Origin: Hymenolepis diminuta | Taxonomy: Eukaryota; Platyhelminthes; Cestoda; Cyclophyllidea; Hymenolepididae | NCBI GenBank assembly: GCA_900708905.1 | Contig: CAADRB010000018.1 | Coordinates: 1,595,658 to 1,659,657, forward strand | DNA length: 64,000 nt | Direction: 5' to 3' | In this document: positions 37,560-50,600 of the stretch, one piece after another | Position numbering within the stretch: the first letter of the stretch is position 1 | Layout: each line of letters begins with the position of its first letter | Program-made: the position numbers and the translations under genes | The notes under the pieces: generated by a model | Told to the model about the DNA's origin: nothing | The model's input: the letters and a program-made list of their open reading frames with translations, nothing else | The model's database searches: none

Positions 37560-39600
37560 TCAGAGTGTTCTTTAATAAAATTCTAATGGAGGAGAGATAG
37601 GTTTATTTTTTTTAACCAGGCAGAGCCCAATAGAGAGAGTTCACTCAAGGTTTTTGAACGATACTCCCCACATGTTCCTAATTCACTTCGTTTCTGGGAG
37701 TAACATTCTAATATATGATATCTTAGCTATCCTCCTCTCTTATACAACGTGAATCCTCTGGAAATCGGACGCAAATACTTGTTGCAATTCTTCACAACGG
37801 TTGGATGAATACTTGTCATTGTTCTTGCATGTTTTTCTTATGTTCTTTGTACTGTATGAGTTTAAAAATTTCCTTCGCTCTGTCTGTTAGACATTCATCC
37901 AATGCAATGTTTACTCAACGGGTATAGAAGTTTATCTTGCTGTTAATACCCTTATGGTAAACCTGTTTCTCATGTTATTGATTTTGATAAAATACGGACC
38001 AAATAAACCCCATCTAGAGCAGTCAGACTGGTGAGAATTTTCAGTTTATTTTGTTGGCGAGACAGTAAGGGTGTGATAGAAGGGGGACTCAGAAATGTTT
38101 ACTCTGGATGCATTGAAATACGCAATTCACCTTGTCTACTCAGAGTTTGATTGATCAACAGCAGCATATTTAATTAAGAATTGCAAGCACTCATAGGTAT
38201 GAAGAAGGAATAGCATAATTAGGATCTTAAATGAGATATATCACTACTGTAGTACCCTATCATTAACCGTCTCAACTAATCTGCGTAAAATTTAGAAACC
38301 CTGTCAATGAATTTTCTTCTGTTTTTAATAGAGCCAATTTGGATCGCGTTTCCCTTAGTCTCACTATGATACACTACAAGCAGGCTACTGTATCGATTAC
38401 TATTAGCATCCCAACGGACATGGTTGCATGCAGAATTAAAATCGATTTTTTGGTCTATATTCCCCCTTGAAATGACAATTTTATTGACATCAAAATAGGT
38501 TGATAGTCAGGCAACTGCAGACGCAATGCCAAGAAACCGTGAACCCAAAGAAGCAAAGATTAGCAGTTATTCATAATGTCATTATTACTAAGGCGCTTTG
38601 TGGTGCCCTTACCTAGACACAACCGGAATGGAATTTCTTGAAGGCCTTTTAGCAGTCCCCTTAAACAACTTATACATCTTATAGGTTCGTGAACACAAGG
38701 TCTCTATATCGTATTTATTTTGTTTAATTGTTTTCCTGCGGTAGAATTTAGCGGCGCGCGAAAAGGGTGGTGTGTTTGAAATATACGGCTAGTGATTTTA
38801 GGTGTTTCATAGAGAAATTTTAAAAAAATAATAAAATTCATCGGTTTAAAATTGTTTTCACAAGATTGGAGTGTTCTTATGAAGTCCCTAAATTTTGAAC
38901 TGCGTATATACCTGGTGTTTTTATAAATAAAATTACGATGAATTACTCTGGAGTAATTTGTATATCAATCATGAGGGATTTTATTAAATTCTTAATTTTG
39001 ACACCACATATCACCTGTCATAATAAATTACTACCACATTGGCGTTAGCGATTTGACAACTTGGATGTTAATATTTGTAATTTTATTTGACTTTCTTCAG
39101 AAATTCATGATTGCACCTAATTCTGAATTAAAATCAAAACGAACATTATTGGAATGCTTTTTTGTAAACAAATCTTTGATCAGATCTAGTTTTAATGTCT
39201 AGGGCAATTAATCTTTCATTTTTAATGGCATTCCTGTTACATCCATTTTTCAATAGTAAAAAGTATTTAATTAGAACTATTTGCTAATAATATAATTAGA
39301 GTTCAAATATCAGGTAATAATTTTTTTACATCTCATAAAAACAATACAACTTGCAAATAAGGGAAAATGTGCCATATTTTCGTAAATTTTCTAACAAGTT
39401 TGAAATCTGTAAAAGAACCTCGCCTAATTTCTGATTATTTTTAGGAACGCATTTTTCCCTGTTTTGGTCAGACCTATTGAGGGTAGACAGAGCTAAGAAA
39501 ATGATTAATTTGGCCATTTAGTAATTAGTGCTGAAAAAGACATGGGGAAAATTTTTCATTTAACCAGTTCCAACCACATTTAATCACGTGAGTTAGTTAA
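37560..39600. other. AT-rich non-coding sequence, no gene seen
   Basis: Short frames only; nothing recognised. Confidence 0.5.
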
Positions 39601-39620
39601 GGAGCATAAGTTTAAGTGAT

Positions 39621-40230
39621 TTGAGTGTAGACTTGACTAGACACAATGACGAGTTTGAGGTATCAACTTCGATATCACCACCGCCGCCTCCAACGCGCTG
39701 TTGTCAAATCATGCCGAAAACTTTAAAAGCGTTGCAGTGGCACAGCCACCCAGTCACTTCTGATTCGTTCCAGAGCAATTGTCAAAACGCCTTCCGAGGT
39801 GCTGATTGGCTAGTCCAGCTGGCGCACACATCACATACAAGCAGCATCGAGATTTTGTTTCTAACACATGGGTTTTAGTATTTAGGGATGCGCCACTGCG
39901 GTTCTGTAAGTCGACCCCACGTTTCTCTCCTCTTTTTTTTCACTTTTATCCACTCCAAACTCTTCATCACTCGAGTAGGGGGCATGGATTTTTGTTCTCG
40001 TTCATTTCTGGCTTTCATCAGGCACGGAAACCGGATAGATGGCTATATTTTCTCTGACCCAAAATACGGATAAATCCACACTAATGAATACCGCGCTTGC
40101 GCATAAAAGCTCTTTTTAGAGTCCAAAGTCTGTCTGTTTTGCACCAGTTTTCGATAATCACAATCCCAAAATATTTTTCGAGTATATAAATTTGTTAACT
40201 GGGGCTTTGCTAAGATAGGGGATGACATTA
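39621..40230 (+). other. GC-richer, stop-poor patch upstream of muscleblind
   Basis: A single + frame is open from 39621 to 40073 except for one TAG at 39876-39878, and two other frames are also locally open. An ATG at 39888 is followed after six codons by a consensus donor GTAAGT (39906-39911). That donor is phase 0, which would join to the first recognised muscleblind exon at 41315. A CCGCGCTTGCGCATA box lies near 40089. It may be a promoter or first-exon region, or a remnant. No domain was recognised. Confidence 0.25.
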
Positions 40231-40234
40231 GAAT

Positions 40235-41314
40235 CTGAGTAAATTCAATGTCAAGCTTGCTCCAAGTTTTAAACTTTTATGAAAAGTTTTAATTCGCTCA
40301 AGTCGCATGCGACACAATGGCTCAACTCCCTGTGCCCAAACACTAATATTTTCCTTATCTATGAGTCATACTTCTAACCAAACAAAACTCCTATTCATTT
40401 CACCCTCCCTTTGTGCAAAATCCATGCTATATTGGCTCACTGGCGTGCGGGAAACATTGATGGTGTACGTTATCGATTTTCTACTGTCCAGTCTAATTAT
40501 AATCGATTATGGGCAGAATAAGGTGGTTTATCGGGGGCTTCTGGTTATGGATTAATTTGCCTATTTTTTCAACCATTTTTACGTTTTTATATCATTCGTT
40601 ATGATTTTTACCCGCTTTGACAGTAAATGAATAGGGTATCAGACATTAATATTTCCACTTTGACCGGCCGACGTTTAACTCTTAGTACACGCATATCCTG
40701 GTTCTCCTCCTTGTTAAACGAGATTGAAGAAGCTGAAATTATCTGCAACTTTCTATTACGTTCACGAAATTATGTGAATTGGACAAAATATTTTACGATA
40801 GACTACTTTCAATATTCCGATTTTATTTGTACATTGAAACAGATTCTTAATGCTAGTTTTAATTTTCTTTTAAAGTAACTGTACGAGTAACTTTGTAATT
40901 ACTAGCCAATATCCTGAACCGTGTCTCGTATTTTATTTTTAATTTACTAGTAATTTTTGTTATAAAATATTATCTATAATTAACATTGTAATAAACACAT
41001 ACTCAAAGTTTTATTAATTTATGACTTTTCGGTAACTATCATGAGAATTAACTTGTTAATTTGAAAGTTAAAATTGAGTTCTGTTTCCATTTTCATCCAA
41101 GATCTAGACGTTAAAAATGATTTATAAGTATTTTTGAATTCTCCTAGGTATGCCGATTGGATTGAAAACTCCATAGTCAAAATCATTAACTTGAATCGCG
41201 TTTTTACCTCGCTCACAATCGAAAGTCTTTCAGTAATCAATTAAATCAAAAACCTTCAAAACGGCGGAATTATCAGATTGTTACCAATCTCCCCACCACT
41301 ACCAAACTCCCCAG
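40235..41314. other. AT-rich sequence upstream of the first recognised muscleblind exon
   Basis: Short frames on both strands (40307-40555 +, 40627-40878 +, 41019-41240 -) without recognisable content. It ends in a C-rich tract leading to the acceptor at 41313-41314. It is probably intron. Confidence 0.4.
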
Positions 41315-41674
41315 TTGGCTTGTTGGCCGGCCGCAGCCCTGGACAATGGATCGATAAACTCCAGTCCAACTGCAGCAACAGGGGCCGCACTTTACAACCC
41401 CTATCTGGCAGCCCAAGGAAGGGTTGGTACCCCAGGTGCCATGACTGGTGCTATGGGAAGCCCTTCAGATGTACATCAGGTTCTTGCAGCCCTGGCTGCG
41501 GCTACAACATCGCCTGCAACCATTAAGGATTCTCGATGGCTCACGCTGGAGGTCTGTAGACAGTACCAACGAAAGATGTGTTCCAGGGACGAAAATGAAT
41601 GCAAGTTTGCCCATCCTCCCCCACATGTGGATGTACAAAATGGACGAGTAATCTGTTGTTACGACTCGATTAAA
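41315..41674 (+). CDS. mbl: Muscleblind exon A: N-terminal region, finger 1 and start of finger 2
   Basis: The reading frame is open from about 41237. I chose the acceptor AG at 41313-41314 because it follows a C-rich pyrimidine tract and gives phase 0 like the next four junctions; an alternative AG at 41275-41276 would give phase 1. The donor is a consensus GTAAGT at 41675. The exon encodes an [11 protein letters not shown] stretch, Ala-rich sequence, then [10 protein letters not shown] with finger 1, and ends between the first two Cys of finger 2 (DSIK). An upstream exon supplying the start is likely, but translation could instead begin at ATG 41441 or 41453, 29 or 25 residues before KDSRWL. 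Confidence 0.88.
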
Positions 41675-44600
41675 GTAAGTATTTGAAACTTCGCTCTTAA
41701 ATTCGCCGATTTGAGCATTTTATTGAATTTCACTTCGAGTTACTCTGCTGCAGAAGTCCAGTAATTAGGGCCTCTAAAAATACATTGTGTATTTTGGGAA
41801 CATTCAAATTTCAACAGCATTCAAATGAACACTTTTTTCTGTTAGACTTAATCCCATTGACGTTTATTTACCGAATCCAATTCTGTGTGGAGAGTTATTA
41901 AGGCTTGCGTGTTTCACAGCGCATTTATTTAATTATAATCTATGTATTTTAAGCTAAAATAGAAAAAATATTTTTACTTATGCTTTCTAAGTCAATTTAT
42001 TTTGAGAGCCCGAACTTTCTATCCCATTTCTCAGTTTATGAAAAGTCATTCGAATATGGCTCTCTGATTCACATTGTTGAAAAAGGATGACTTATTCAGA
42101 CAATAATGAGTCAGACAAAATTTAATTTCAGTTTGAAATGCGTGCAAGATTTCCAGCTTTAAATAAATTTATTTTGTGATTGTAAAATATAAATCAGATT
42201 CCGTAAATTTAAAGTATTGAGAAGGATTTCGTTTTATGAATTTCGAGATGAATCATGCCGGTTTTTTATGCGTTCTTAATCACATTCTTTTATTTAAGAT
42301 ACTTTAAACTTCACTGCCATTTATGTGATTGTCAAAGTTGTTTTTAAATTTTGTAAAATCCGAAAACGTTTAGCAGATATTTTACACTTAAAATCGCTTC
42401 TAATGTATGCATACACTTCTACTTGAATCTAACAAACTTCAACTAAGATTAGCATTTGAAACTTTTCGTAAGTCGTTTTGTTTAGATTTAATCCATTAAA
42501 TAAAAGACATACCATCTTACCGTTAATTACTAATTGATAGTGGATGTGTTTTTTTGTTCATTGGTAAGGCAAAGATATTGTTAATTATTAATCCGTCTTT
42601 TGTATTTACGAGGGGTTGTAAAATGAAACCTTGTCATTTTTTGATATATATGATTTATCTCTCCAAAGTGCAAAACCTGTCGAAAAGGCTTCCCTTTGTT
42701 AATTTTTCTTTAATTCTCGTTTTAAATCTCCTATTGTGCACTCACGTGCTTGTCTGATATAAATGAAAATTTCTAGAAATAAACTGTCTTGTGAAATAGC
42801 TGTGATTTTATTATTTTTTAAACACCCGGTCGATGTTTGTCCACTTTTTGTTTGCTTTTAAGAAACAAATACACACAAAGATTTATTTAACTCATGGCAT
42901 CTGAAAGTTTGCGTGGGTAAAGTAAACAGAAGACAATGATGATTTATTTGCAAATGTCGCTAAAAGGATCGAAATAGGTCAGTGATTCACATGGACAAAT
43001 CTCTTTCTCTGCATTGTAATTGACAGTCTTTTCCAAATTCAATTGTTTCTTCCTATTGTAACATTAAAATCGCGTTGTCTTCTATTCATCTAGCTAGTTT
43101 CTTAAAGTGAAGACAAATTTTGCTCAAATCTTAAAATGTCCTTACTTGTTTTAAAGCAGAGGCAACTTTGAGCGAATTTTCGTTGAAGGTAAATTGGAAC
43201 TTATAGGTGATTTGAACGCGAAAATATGACTTGTTTTATTTTTCAACTCGTTCTAATTAGGCATCAAGCTGAAACGCTACATCACCAAACTAACTTTATT
43301 TACAAACTCTTATCCAAGCCGTTTTAGATAAACCTAGCACGACTCATTTCACATTAATAGTTCTCTGACAGGAAACTTTGGGGATAAGAAAAGTAAGATG
43401 TAATGATTAAAGGCCTCTGCTTACCTTTTCTTAACATACCGATTAAAATTTGAAGAGTAACCGACCAATTTTAACTGTAATATTCCCAATTTTCGCAGTT
43501 CTCGTTCTTAAAGTTTTGTGATGATAACTAGCATAACCCATATTTTATTTTGAGCTGTGAGGAGTTATTTAGGCGGTCTTCTAAAAGAGATTTCAGAGGT
43601 GTATATAATCAACCTAAAAGTCCAGCTGATCAAAGATTGACTACAAAATGAAACTGGGACTGGAAGTGCTTCCACTTCAAACATTAAGTTTATAGATTAA
43701 AAAGATTTCTCCTTCCCTACTTAAAACTTTCTTGGAATAACTGCGGCGGCCAATTTTAGTTTAAACTTAATTTAAGGTCTCTTAAGTGCACAATTGTATT
43801 GAATCCCATTTATAAAAAAATGGGATTTTACGTTCATGGACGTTTTGTTATTGAGTATTTTGTTGACTAGTTCAAATTTATTTGAAGTCATGAGAAAATA
43901 TGGATCTGGGAATATTGGAGCCACTATGGTTGGATAGTGGTACCTATCCCATCAATCAAACTGATCAGTTATCTAATATAAAATATGAACCAAATTGTTT
44001 CCATCCCCCCGTTTATCTTCGATTGAAATAATTGGAGATCATTGACCCATTCTAGAGTCTAGATTAACTAATTTTCTTTAATGAATTTGTCTAAGAAAAG
44101 TATGTCCTGTGGTTGTTTAACTGGCTCTTAGGGAGTAATTTTCCGATAATTTAAAAACAATTACATTTTGAATAAAACCATGTGATGGTAATGGTGAATT
44201 CCTGCTGCAGGATCATCCAAATTGAGTTTATTAATATTTTATTAATGCATTGATTGAATTTTTATGAGGTATATAGTATCTGGTTACAAGCCGCATATAA
44301 AACTGGAAATTGAGGTGTAATTATGCAGATTCGGTGGAAAAGGTGCAGGGAAACTTTAAAATTCTTATCAGAAATTGCAAGATCTTAGCAGTTTTATAAA
44401 ATACCCACAAAAGGGAGGCAAATACGATGTAAAAATCCTATTTTGGCAGCAGTAATTGTTTATCAGGTTTCTGGAATGAAATCAAAGAGGACTTGAATTT
44501 CAAAGAATCTGTTTTGTAAGGAAATCTGACACTATTTGGGGATATCGAAATACCGACTTCAACTTTCGATAAATCGTTTTTAACAAAGTGAGAATTCCTA

Positions 44601-47600
44601 TTTTTAAGAGACTCCCTAAGTAACTCCGAAGTCCGATTAAAAAAAGCGTTTTTTAACACTTTGGAGTAGTATATTGATATGTTTTTTATGAGGAATTTGA
44701 ATTCTCCTACTCCCCTGATCAACCAGCCCTGACCAGCGTGGTTGACTGTCCCGTTTACTGAGTGTGCTCTGATGGGCATCGATCTGTTGATTTATACCTT
44801 TGCATACGAGCAAGTTGATCACTGTTATTCAAAGCCCTTTTTCTTACCTGTTTTCCTCTTATTCACCGGTTCTCCCGCCAATGGATACTTTATCATTCCA
44901 CTACCAATTGAACAACTAATTGTCATATGGGATTTCTGGGGGATCTTTTAATGACTTTGCCAAGTCTGTCAGCTTGATGTCCCTCCTCCATGCTTTCATG
45001 GTTATTAGTGTCTTCATCAAAATTTCACTTTTACCCATGTCACAGTTGAAGGTCAAGTCTAATGTGAATATTTGGGACTTTTTTGTGTTTATGTCCACAT
45101 TTGCGAAAAATGTCAGAGCGCTAAAAGTTATTGACTCTCTAGTCAGTCTGGACTTCTTTTTTCCCTCGTTAAATTTTGATTTCACAAAAATCTTCATTCG
45201 ATGGAGAGAGTAGAACAGTTACGATTAATTATAGCTATTTTTCACCGAATTCGTGGGAGTTTTGGGAAGTTCAAATTCAATTTCAATCCCGAAAATGGTA
45301 ACACTTCAGCTTATATTCTTCAATCTGAGCTTGATAGTAAGAAAATAGAATTTCAAAAACCATTGAACAATCCCCTCTCATTTTAAGACATTCAGAATTA
45401 TGCATTTACTTGTTTGATTGGTGAAATGAATGCCCACTTTATGAATAAAATGAAATGAACTGGTACCTTCCAACAGTAAATAAGAAAAAGACAGTCTTAC
45501 AATGATTTCTGTTTTGAGAAGAAAACAAATTTTATGGATAGAAAAGATTGATGTTGTATTTAATTTACGTATTTGAGAACAGTAGAAGAATGACAAGTGA
45601 TGTTTCTCAGATGATATCATTTTTTTAATGTTAGAGATCGGATTACAAACCGTAAATGATATAAATAGACAACTGTAAAAGTTAGATATTTTCATCTTGC
45701 AAATCAGAATTTATTTTAAACCCCACGAAATCACTGGTTTGAACTAGTTAATGCTCTCTTCAAGTGAAGAATGAGAAGCAGTTGTTAACCGGAGGGCTGA
45801 TATCCCATTGGTCAATTTGATTTAATGTTATTACTCCAACTAATTGCACTTTAGTCACCCCGTCAACTTTTAAATGCTTACTATGGGATAAATAACTATT
45901 TTTATCCAGATGAAAAGTTAGGAATTGCAGTTATACAGATTGAGTGCGTGCCATCATAGAATCATAACCACTTCAAAGTTTTTCCGCTCACAATCTCCGT
46001 ACGTCGATTTCATTAGGATAATAGGTAATAATATGATAATAATTAAATTTACTGCTTTCTACTACCGGATTTATTAATAAGTTCAGTTAATTGAAATGAG
46101 AATGTCAATTACTGATTAAACCGCCCATAGAATTTCGCTTTTCAATGGCAATTTCCCCAAATATATATTCGGAACCACGAAACATGAATTTAAACATATG
46201 GGCATCATATGTTTAAACATATGAAATCAGTGCGTAAGCACTGGTTGATAAGATAACCAAATACTAAAAATGGAAGGTTATCAAGTGCAGACTTGATGAC
46301 AATTCTTGGAAACGACGAATTGAGCATCGGGAAAAGATAAGAGAATCCGATGATTGTTTTTTTTCACCTTTTGTAATGAAATAATTGGAGAATGCCTCGT
46401 GTTTGAATTTGTACCATTCTATTGAACGCGATCCTATAACTGCTCTAAGGGACAGATGGTGTTTTTTATGGAACACTCATATGAGTCTGGTCATTTGGCC
46501 TCTATCACAACAAACCTCCACCCCCACTACGTTACACTGCTCTTCATATTCCTTTTTATTTTCATTTCTACGGTTATTCTATACGCCTGCGGTTCACCTC
46601 AACTTTTGTTCTTAGGATTTTTATTAATGTTCTATTTTAATTATACATTATAAGAGTCTTAGTATTGTGAATGTATTGCTCCAAGTTAACTTGGCCGGGT
46701 TCCAAAACCTATTTGACTTTGAATTCATCCGCGTTTTTTAACCTAGTTTAAAACTCCATCAAGTCAGGTTTTTTTTGAAATAAATATGAGTGAGTGTTGT
46801 GCATATGTGTGCTCAAAGAGCATTAAATAGCTTGGTATCCATCGGCATGGTCAAGATAACATCGCAAATTTATATTCCACCCTCTCCAACACCCAATCCT
46901 CTTCCAAAATTCGGAGCAGTTGAAAGAGATGAGGGCATGGGATGCACGGCCGCACAAACGTATTTTATGCCTCTTTGCTAGAGCATGCGCAAAAACATAA
47001 AATACGAACGAACCCGTGGCCATTATACTCACTCCTCCCCCCTCCCATTTATCTCAATCGAATAGCTGCTCTGCTCTCTCCCTTGCTCACTTGAATTACC
47101 CTCATTTTGCAAAAAATCCAAGTTTATCTATTGAGTACGGATATAAATAATGCTAAGAGAGTGATGGCTTACTGAGTTATGTACCCTCTCCCCCTTCACT
47201 CTTTTTTTAAAGACCTCTTTCTCAGTATTGAAGGGATTTGAAAAGTCGACTAGACCTAATCATGGTATTTTGAAAGCAAAATTGTGTTTTTGGGTATCAT
47301 TGCTGTCTAGACTGAATGATTAATGTGATAGATTTCTGAACTGTTGTTCAAGGACGGTAAAACTGTAAATGAAACATTTTTTGCACTTACAGATATTAGG
47401 GCTCGAATTGCACCAAGTTTAGGAGTGTTCTTTTCAAATGTCTTGCGATTCATAGGCTATTTTGGGTAGAAGATCATCAATTGACGGATAAAGTTTTGGC
47501 TTGTGTTTCCTTATTGTGAAAAACGGAGGTTTCATTGTTTATTGCGGTTTGGAGCTTACTATGATGAACACGAGCTTGAAGGGAATGATTTCGCCTATTT

Positions 47601-50600
47601 CCACAATAGTGGCAATCAAATCTACTGATACCTTCTAATACTGGACGTTAATCAGTCGATTGTAGTGTTTATGCGCATTACCCTCTCCATTTTTTGATGA
47701 ACTTTGTGGAAAGTGTCTTCAAATTTGATGCTTGCAAACGAATAAATCTAACGAATACCTAAAAATAAAAATCCGGGGAAATTTTTCTTTCAGCCATGTA
47801 GTAATCAAATGAAAATTATAAACTCCGTACATCAGTTTTTCCTAATGTCTTATATATCATTCAAGTCTGGGATTATTTTAAAAGAATATTTTCACTTAAT
47901 GCAAAGGATTTTAGATTTCAAACTTTCACTTACATATTAAATTGTGGTCATATCCGTTAGAGTTATGAAATAGCTTAGATTTCAGATTAGAATTTGATTT
48001 AATTAGAAGAAATATAAATTGGTTTAGCTTTTCATATAAAAGTAAAAATAGAAAGTAGCTTAAATTTCCAAAATTATATTTCCTTTGTATTTTATTCTGA
48101 TTCTAAGATTCACAGTGACAAGTAGTCAACGTAAAGCTGCAGTCTATGCACTTTTGAAACATGAGCAATATTCGTGGGTTGGTCCCTGTCAAATTAATGA
48201 GCTCATACTTGCCAGCTCGAGCACATGGAATGTTAGCCTAGACAAGTTCCCCTCTAAATCGGAACCGTCATTAATTATATCCTCCTATAAAAGTTAATAA
48301 ATCGACTTTGGAGTAACTACACATTTGACTTGCCTTCTCTCTCCTAAATCTGAATGGACTTCAGCTAAGGAATGTCTAGTGGGCGAAAAATCATGGCAGC
48401 AAAATTAGATCTAGAAGTACTGCATCTTAGGAGAGTCATACTTTACAAATGTGGGCAGCTGAGCGAATACAAAACATAGATAGTGCACAACTACAGTTTT
48501 GAGACTCCCAGGTTTCAAATTTTAAAATGTCTGTGAACTCATAAGTCAAGCTTGGAGGAAACAGTATTCGAATGCACGGGAATATGCTAGAAATTAAGCC
48601 AAAATCATTTTCTCTCTTCTAAATAGAAAATTTTCCACTTAGATGGGAAAATTTTAAAGCTGATATTCTCTATTGAAACTGATTATTTATTTTTGACTAT
48701 TGATTGAAAATTTTGTATAATTGAATTAATAATGCCAGCCTTAGGTCTCTTTCTGAGTCAAGTTAGATTAACAATTTCGGCAGCAACTGAAATCAAATAA
48801 GCAAATACCTATTTTCATTCTCAAAATGATATTTAGGAACAAAGATAATCTTGACTCTCATGTTTTTAACTTTATAAATGTGAATAAATAGAAATAATTT
48901 TCAACTGAGTTTAACCTTACTTTTTCGTTTGACTGTAGCAGTTGCCCGTTTAGGAATGGATAAAGAATCTTCTATTCTAATTAAGAAAGGAAAATGGAAT
49001 TAATTTTCCTCTAACATGAAACAAACCTTCAAAAGATAGACTCTCCTTCTGGTGCGCACGCTGGCATCTTGCTTTTCTCCTGTCGAAAACTATAATTTAA
49101 AATCATGCTTTGTATGTACACTTTTTCACATACAGCAGCAGTCAGCCGATATGGGCAGACCATAATTTAACCAACTGTATGATTTAAGGCTCTTTGTGTG
49201 CGCAGTGGTGTTAAGTTATGGCCCTCTATCCATATATCTCTCTTCTCCCATCATTCCTCTTTGTGAAACATCTGATTCACCCCTTTCGTGCTTTTCATGC
49301 CTTCAATAATTTTGAATTGGTGGTTTTGTTTACCTATTAGAAGGACACGCCTGCAAATGGTTTGATTGATTTGATAGACTTCCGTCCACCGAGTGTTTAT
49401 CGACCACCTTTTTGTCACTATTTTCATTTTATAAACTTCCAATTTACATCGATTTTCCGTTAGCTTTTATATAGATGAACTTTTATAGATGTTTATTAGA
49501 TTCATTTGCAACTAAAATATTTTAAATAAAATTTTATTTTCAATAATTATTTTATTCATCCCTTCATTAGTTTTATTAATTCTTAATTATTTGAAGTCAT
49601 TTTTTAATTTTAGTTACATCTTCCTATGCACTTTCTAATTGCACGGCTTTCAATTGTTGAATTCGTATGCAACAACTTAATTATTTACACCTTAAACTCA
49701 AGTATTCTTGGGCATATGATCCTTAGTGTAATTCACTTAATTGAGAACAATTTTTGTGAAGATTTTTATGACCTTTGTTGAAAATTCAAGAATACACCCT
49801 GTAAAGGGTCCTAAACAAATTTATGACACGTTAATTTACCATCACTTTTGAATTTAAGTTGTCAGCTCCTGACTTTTATGGGCGTCTAGGTTCTTCAAAA
49901 GAGATCTTTTCATTTGATTCAGTCGAGTTTCTCTGTATTTCGTCAAATTGTATTTAGATAATAGCGTTGAAAAAATACAATAGTTGTGAAAAGCTCTTGT
50001 TAAGAAACCATCGAATTACTTGTTAAGAGTAAATAATTTTGTTTATTATCTGGAATGCGAGTTTGGCGGTTCTGATTTGGAGAATTTTTTTGCAATCCAA
50101 TTTTTGAAATTCATTTTGTTTTTATGATGAAAGAAGTGGAGGTTCTTTGATCTCAAACAAATTGTTCAGATCTGAGCTAAGTGAAATCAACAAACGTGGA
50201 AATCGCTTTGGATTAAAGAGAAATAAACTTGAAAATCTCGCTGAATGCTTAGTTTTCATAGAGTATATTACTTACTTTTAAACTGAAAGTTGTTATTAAA
50301 TCGATTTATGAAGTCTAATAAGATTTCCTAAAAAGTGTGAATTAAAAGGGATACATTCTAATGTACTTTGGAGAGAAATTTGACTTGTTCCTGAAAATTG
50401 AAGATTTCTATTGATCAGAACATTGATCGTTCATAAGATCTTCCTCGTATCGAATAATTGTTTGCTTTGGTTGGAATGTAGTTTTGAAAACTGTTTAGTG
50501 AGAAATTGTTCTAGATTTTGATTTAAGAGTAAAGTCGAATTTTGCGTAACTTCGCGCTATTATTTGATATAGTATCCAATATGTTCTTCCAAAATCTATC

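Noticed and set aside
39775..39830. FRGADWLVQL stretch, faintly like a DEP-domain core
   Set aside because: Only a few residues match, the typical spacing before the Asp-Trp-Leu is wrong and no other DEP element follows.
41275..41276. AG at 41275-41276 as the acceptor for exon A
   Set aside because: The preceding sequence is A-rich with a poor pyrimidine tract, and the phase would differ from the next four junctions. It is kept as an alternative, not the preferred site.
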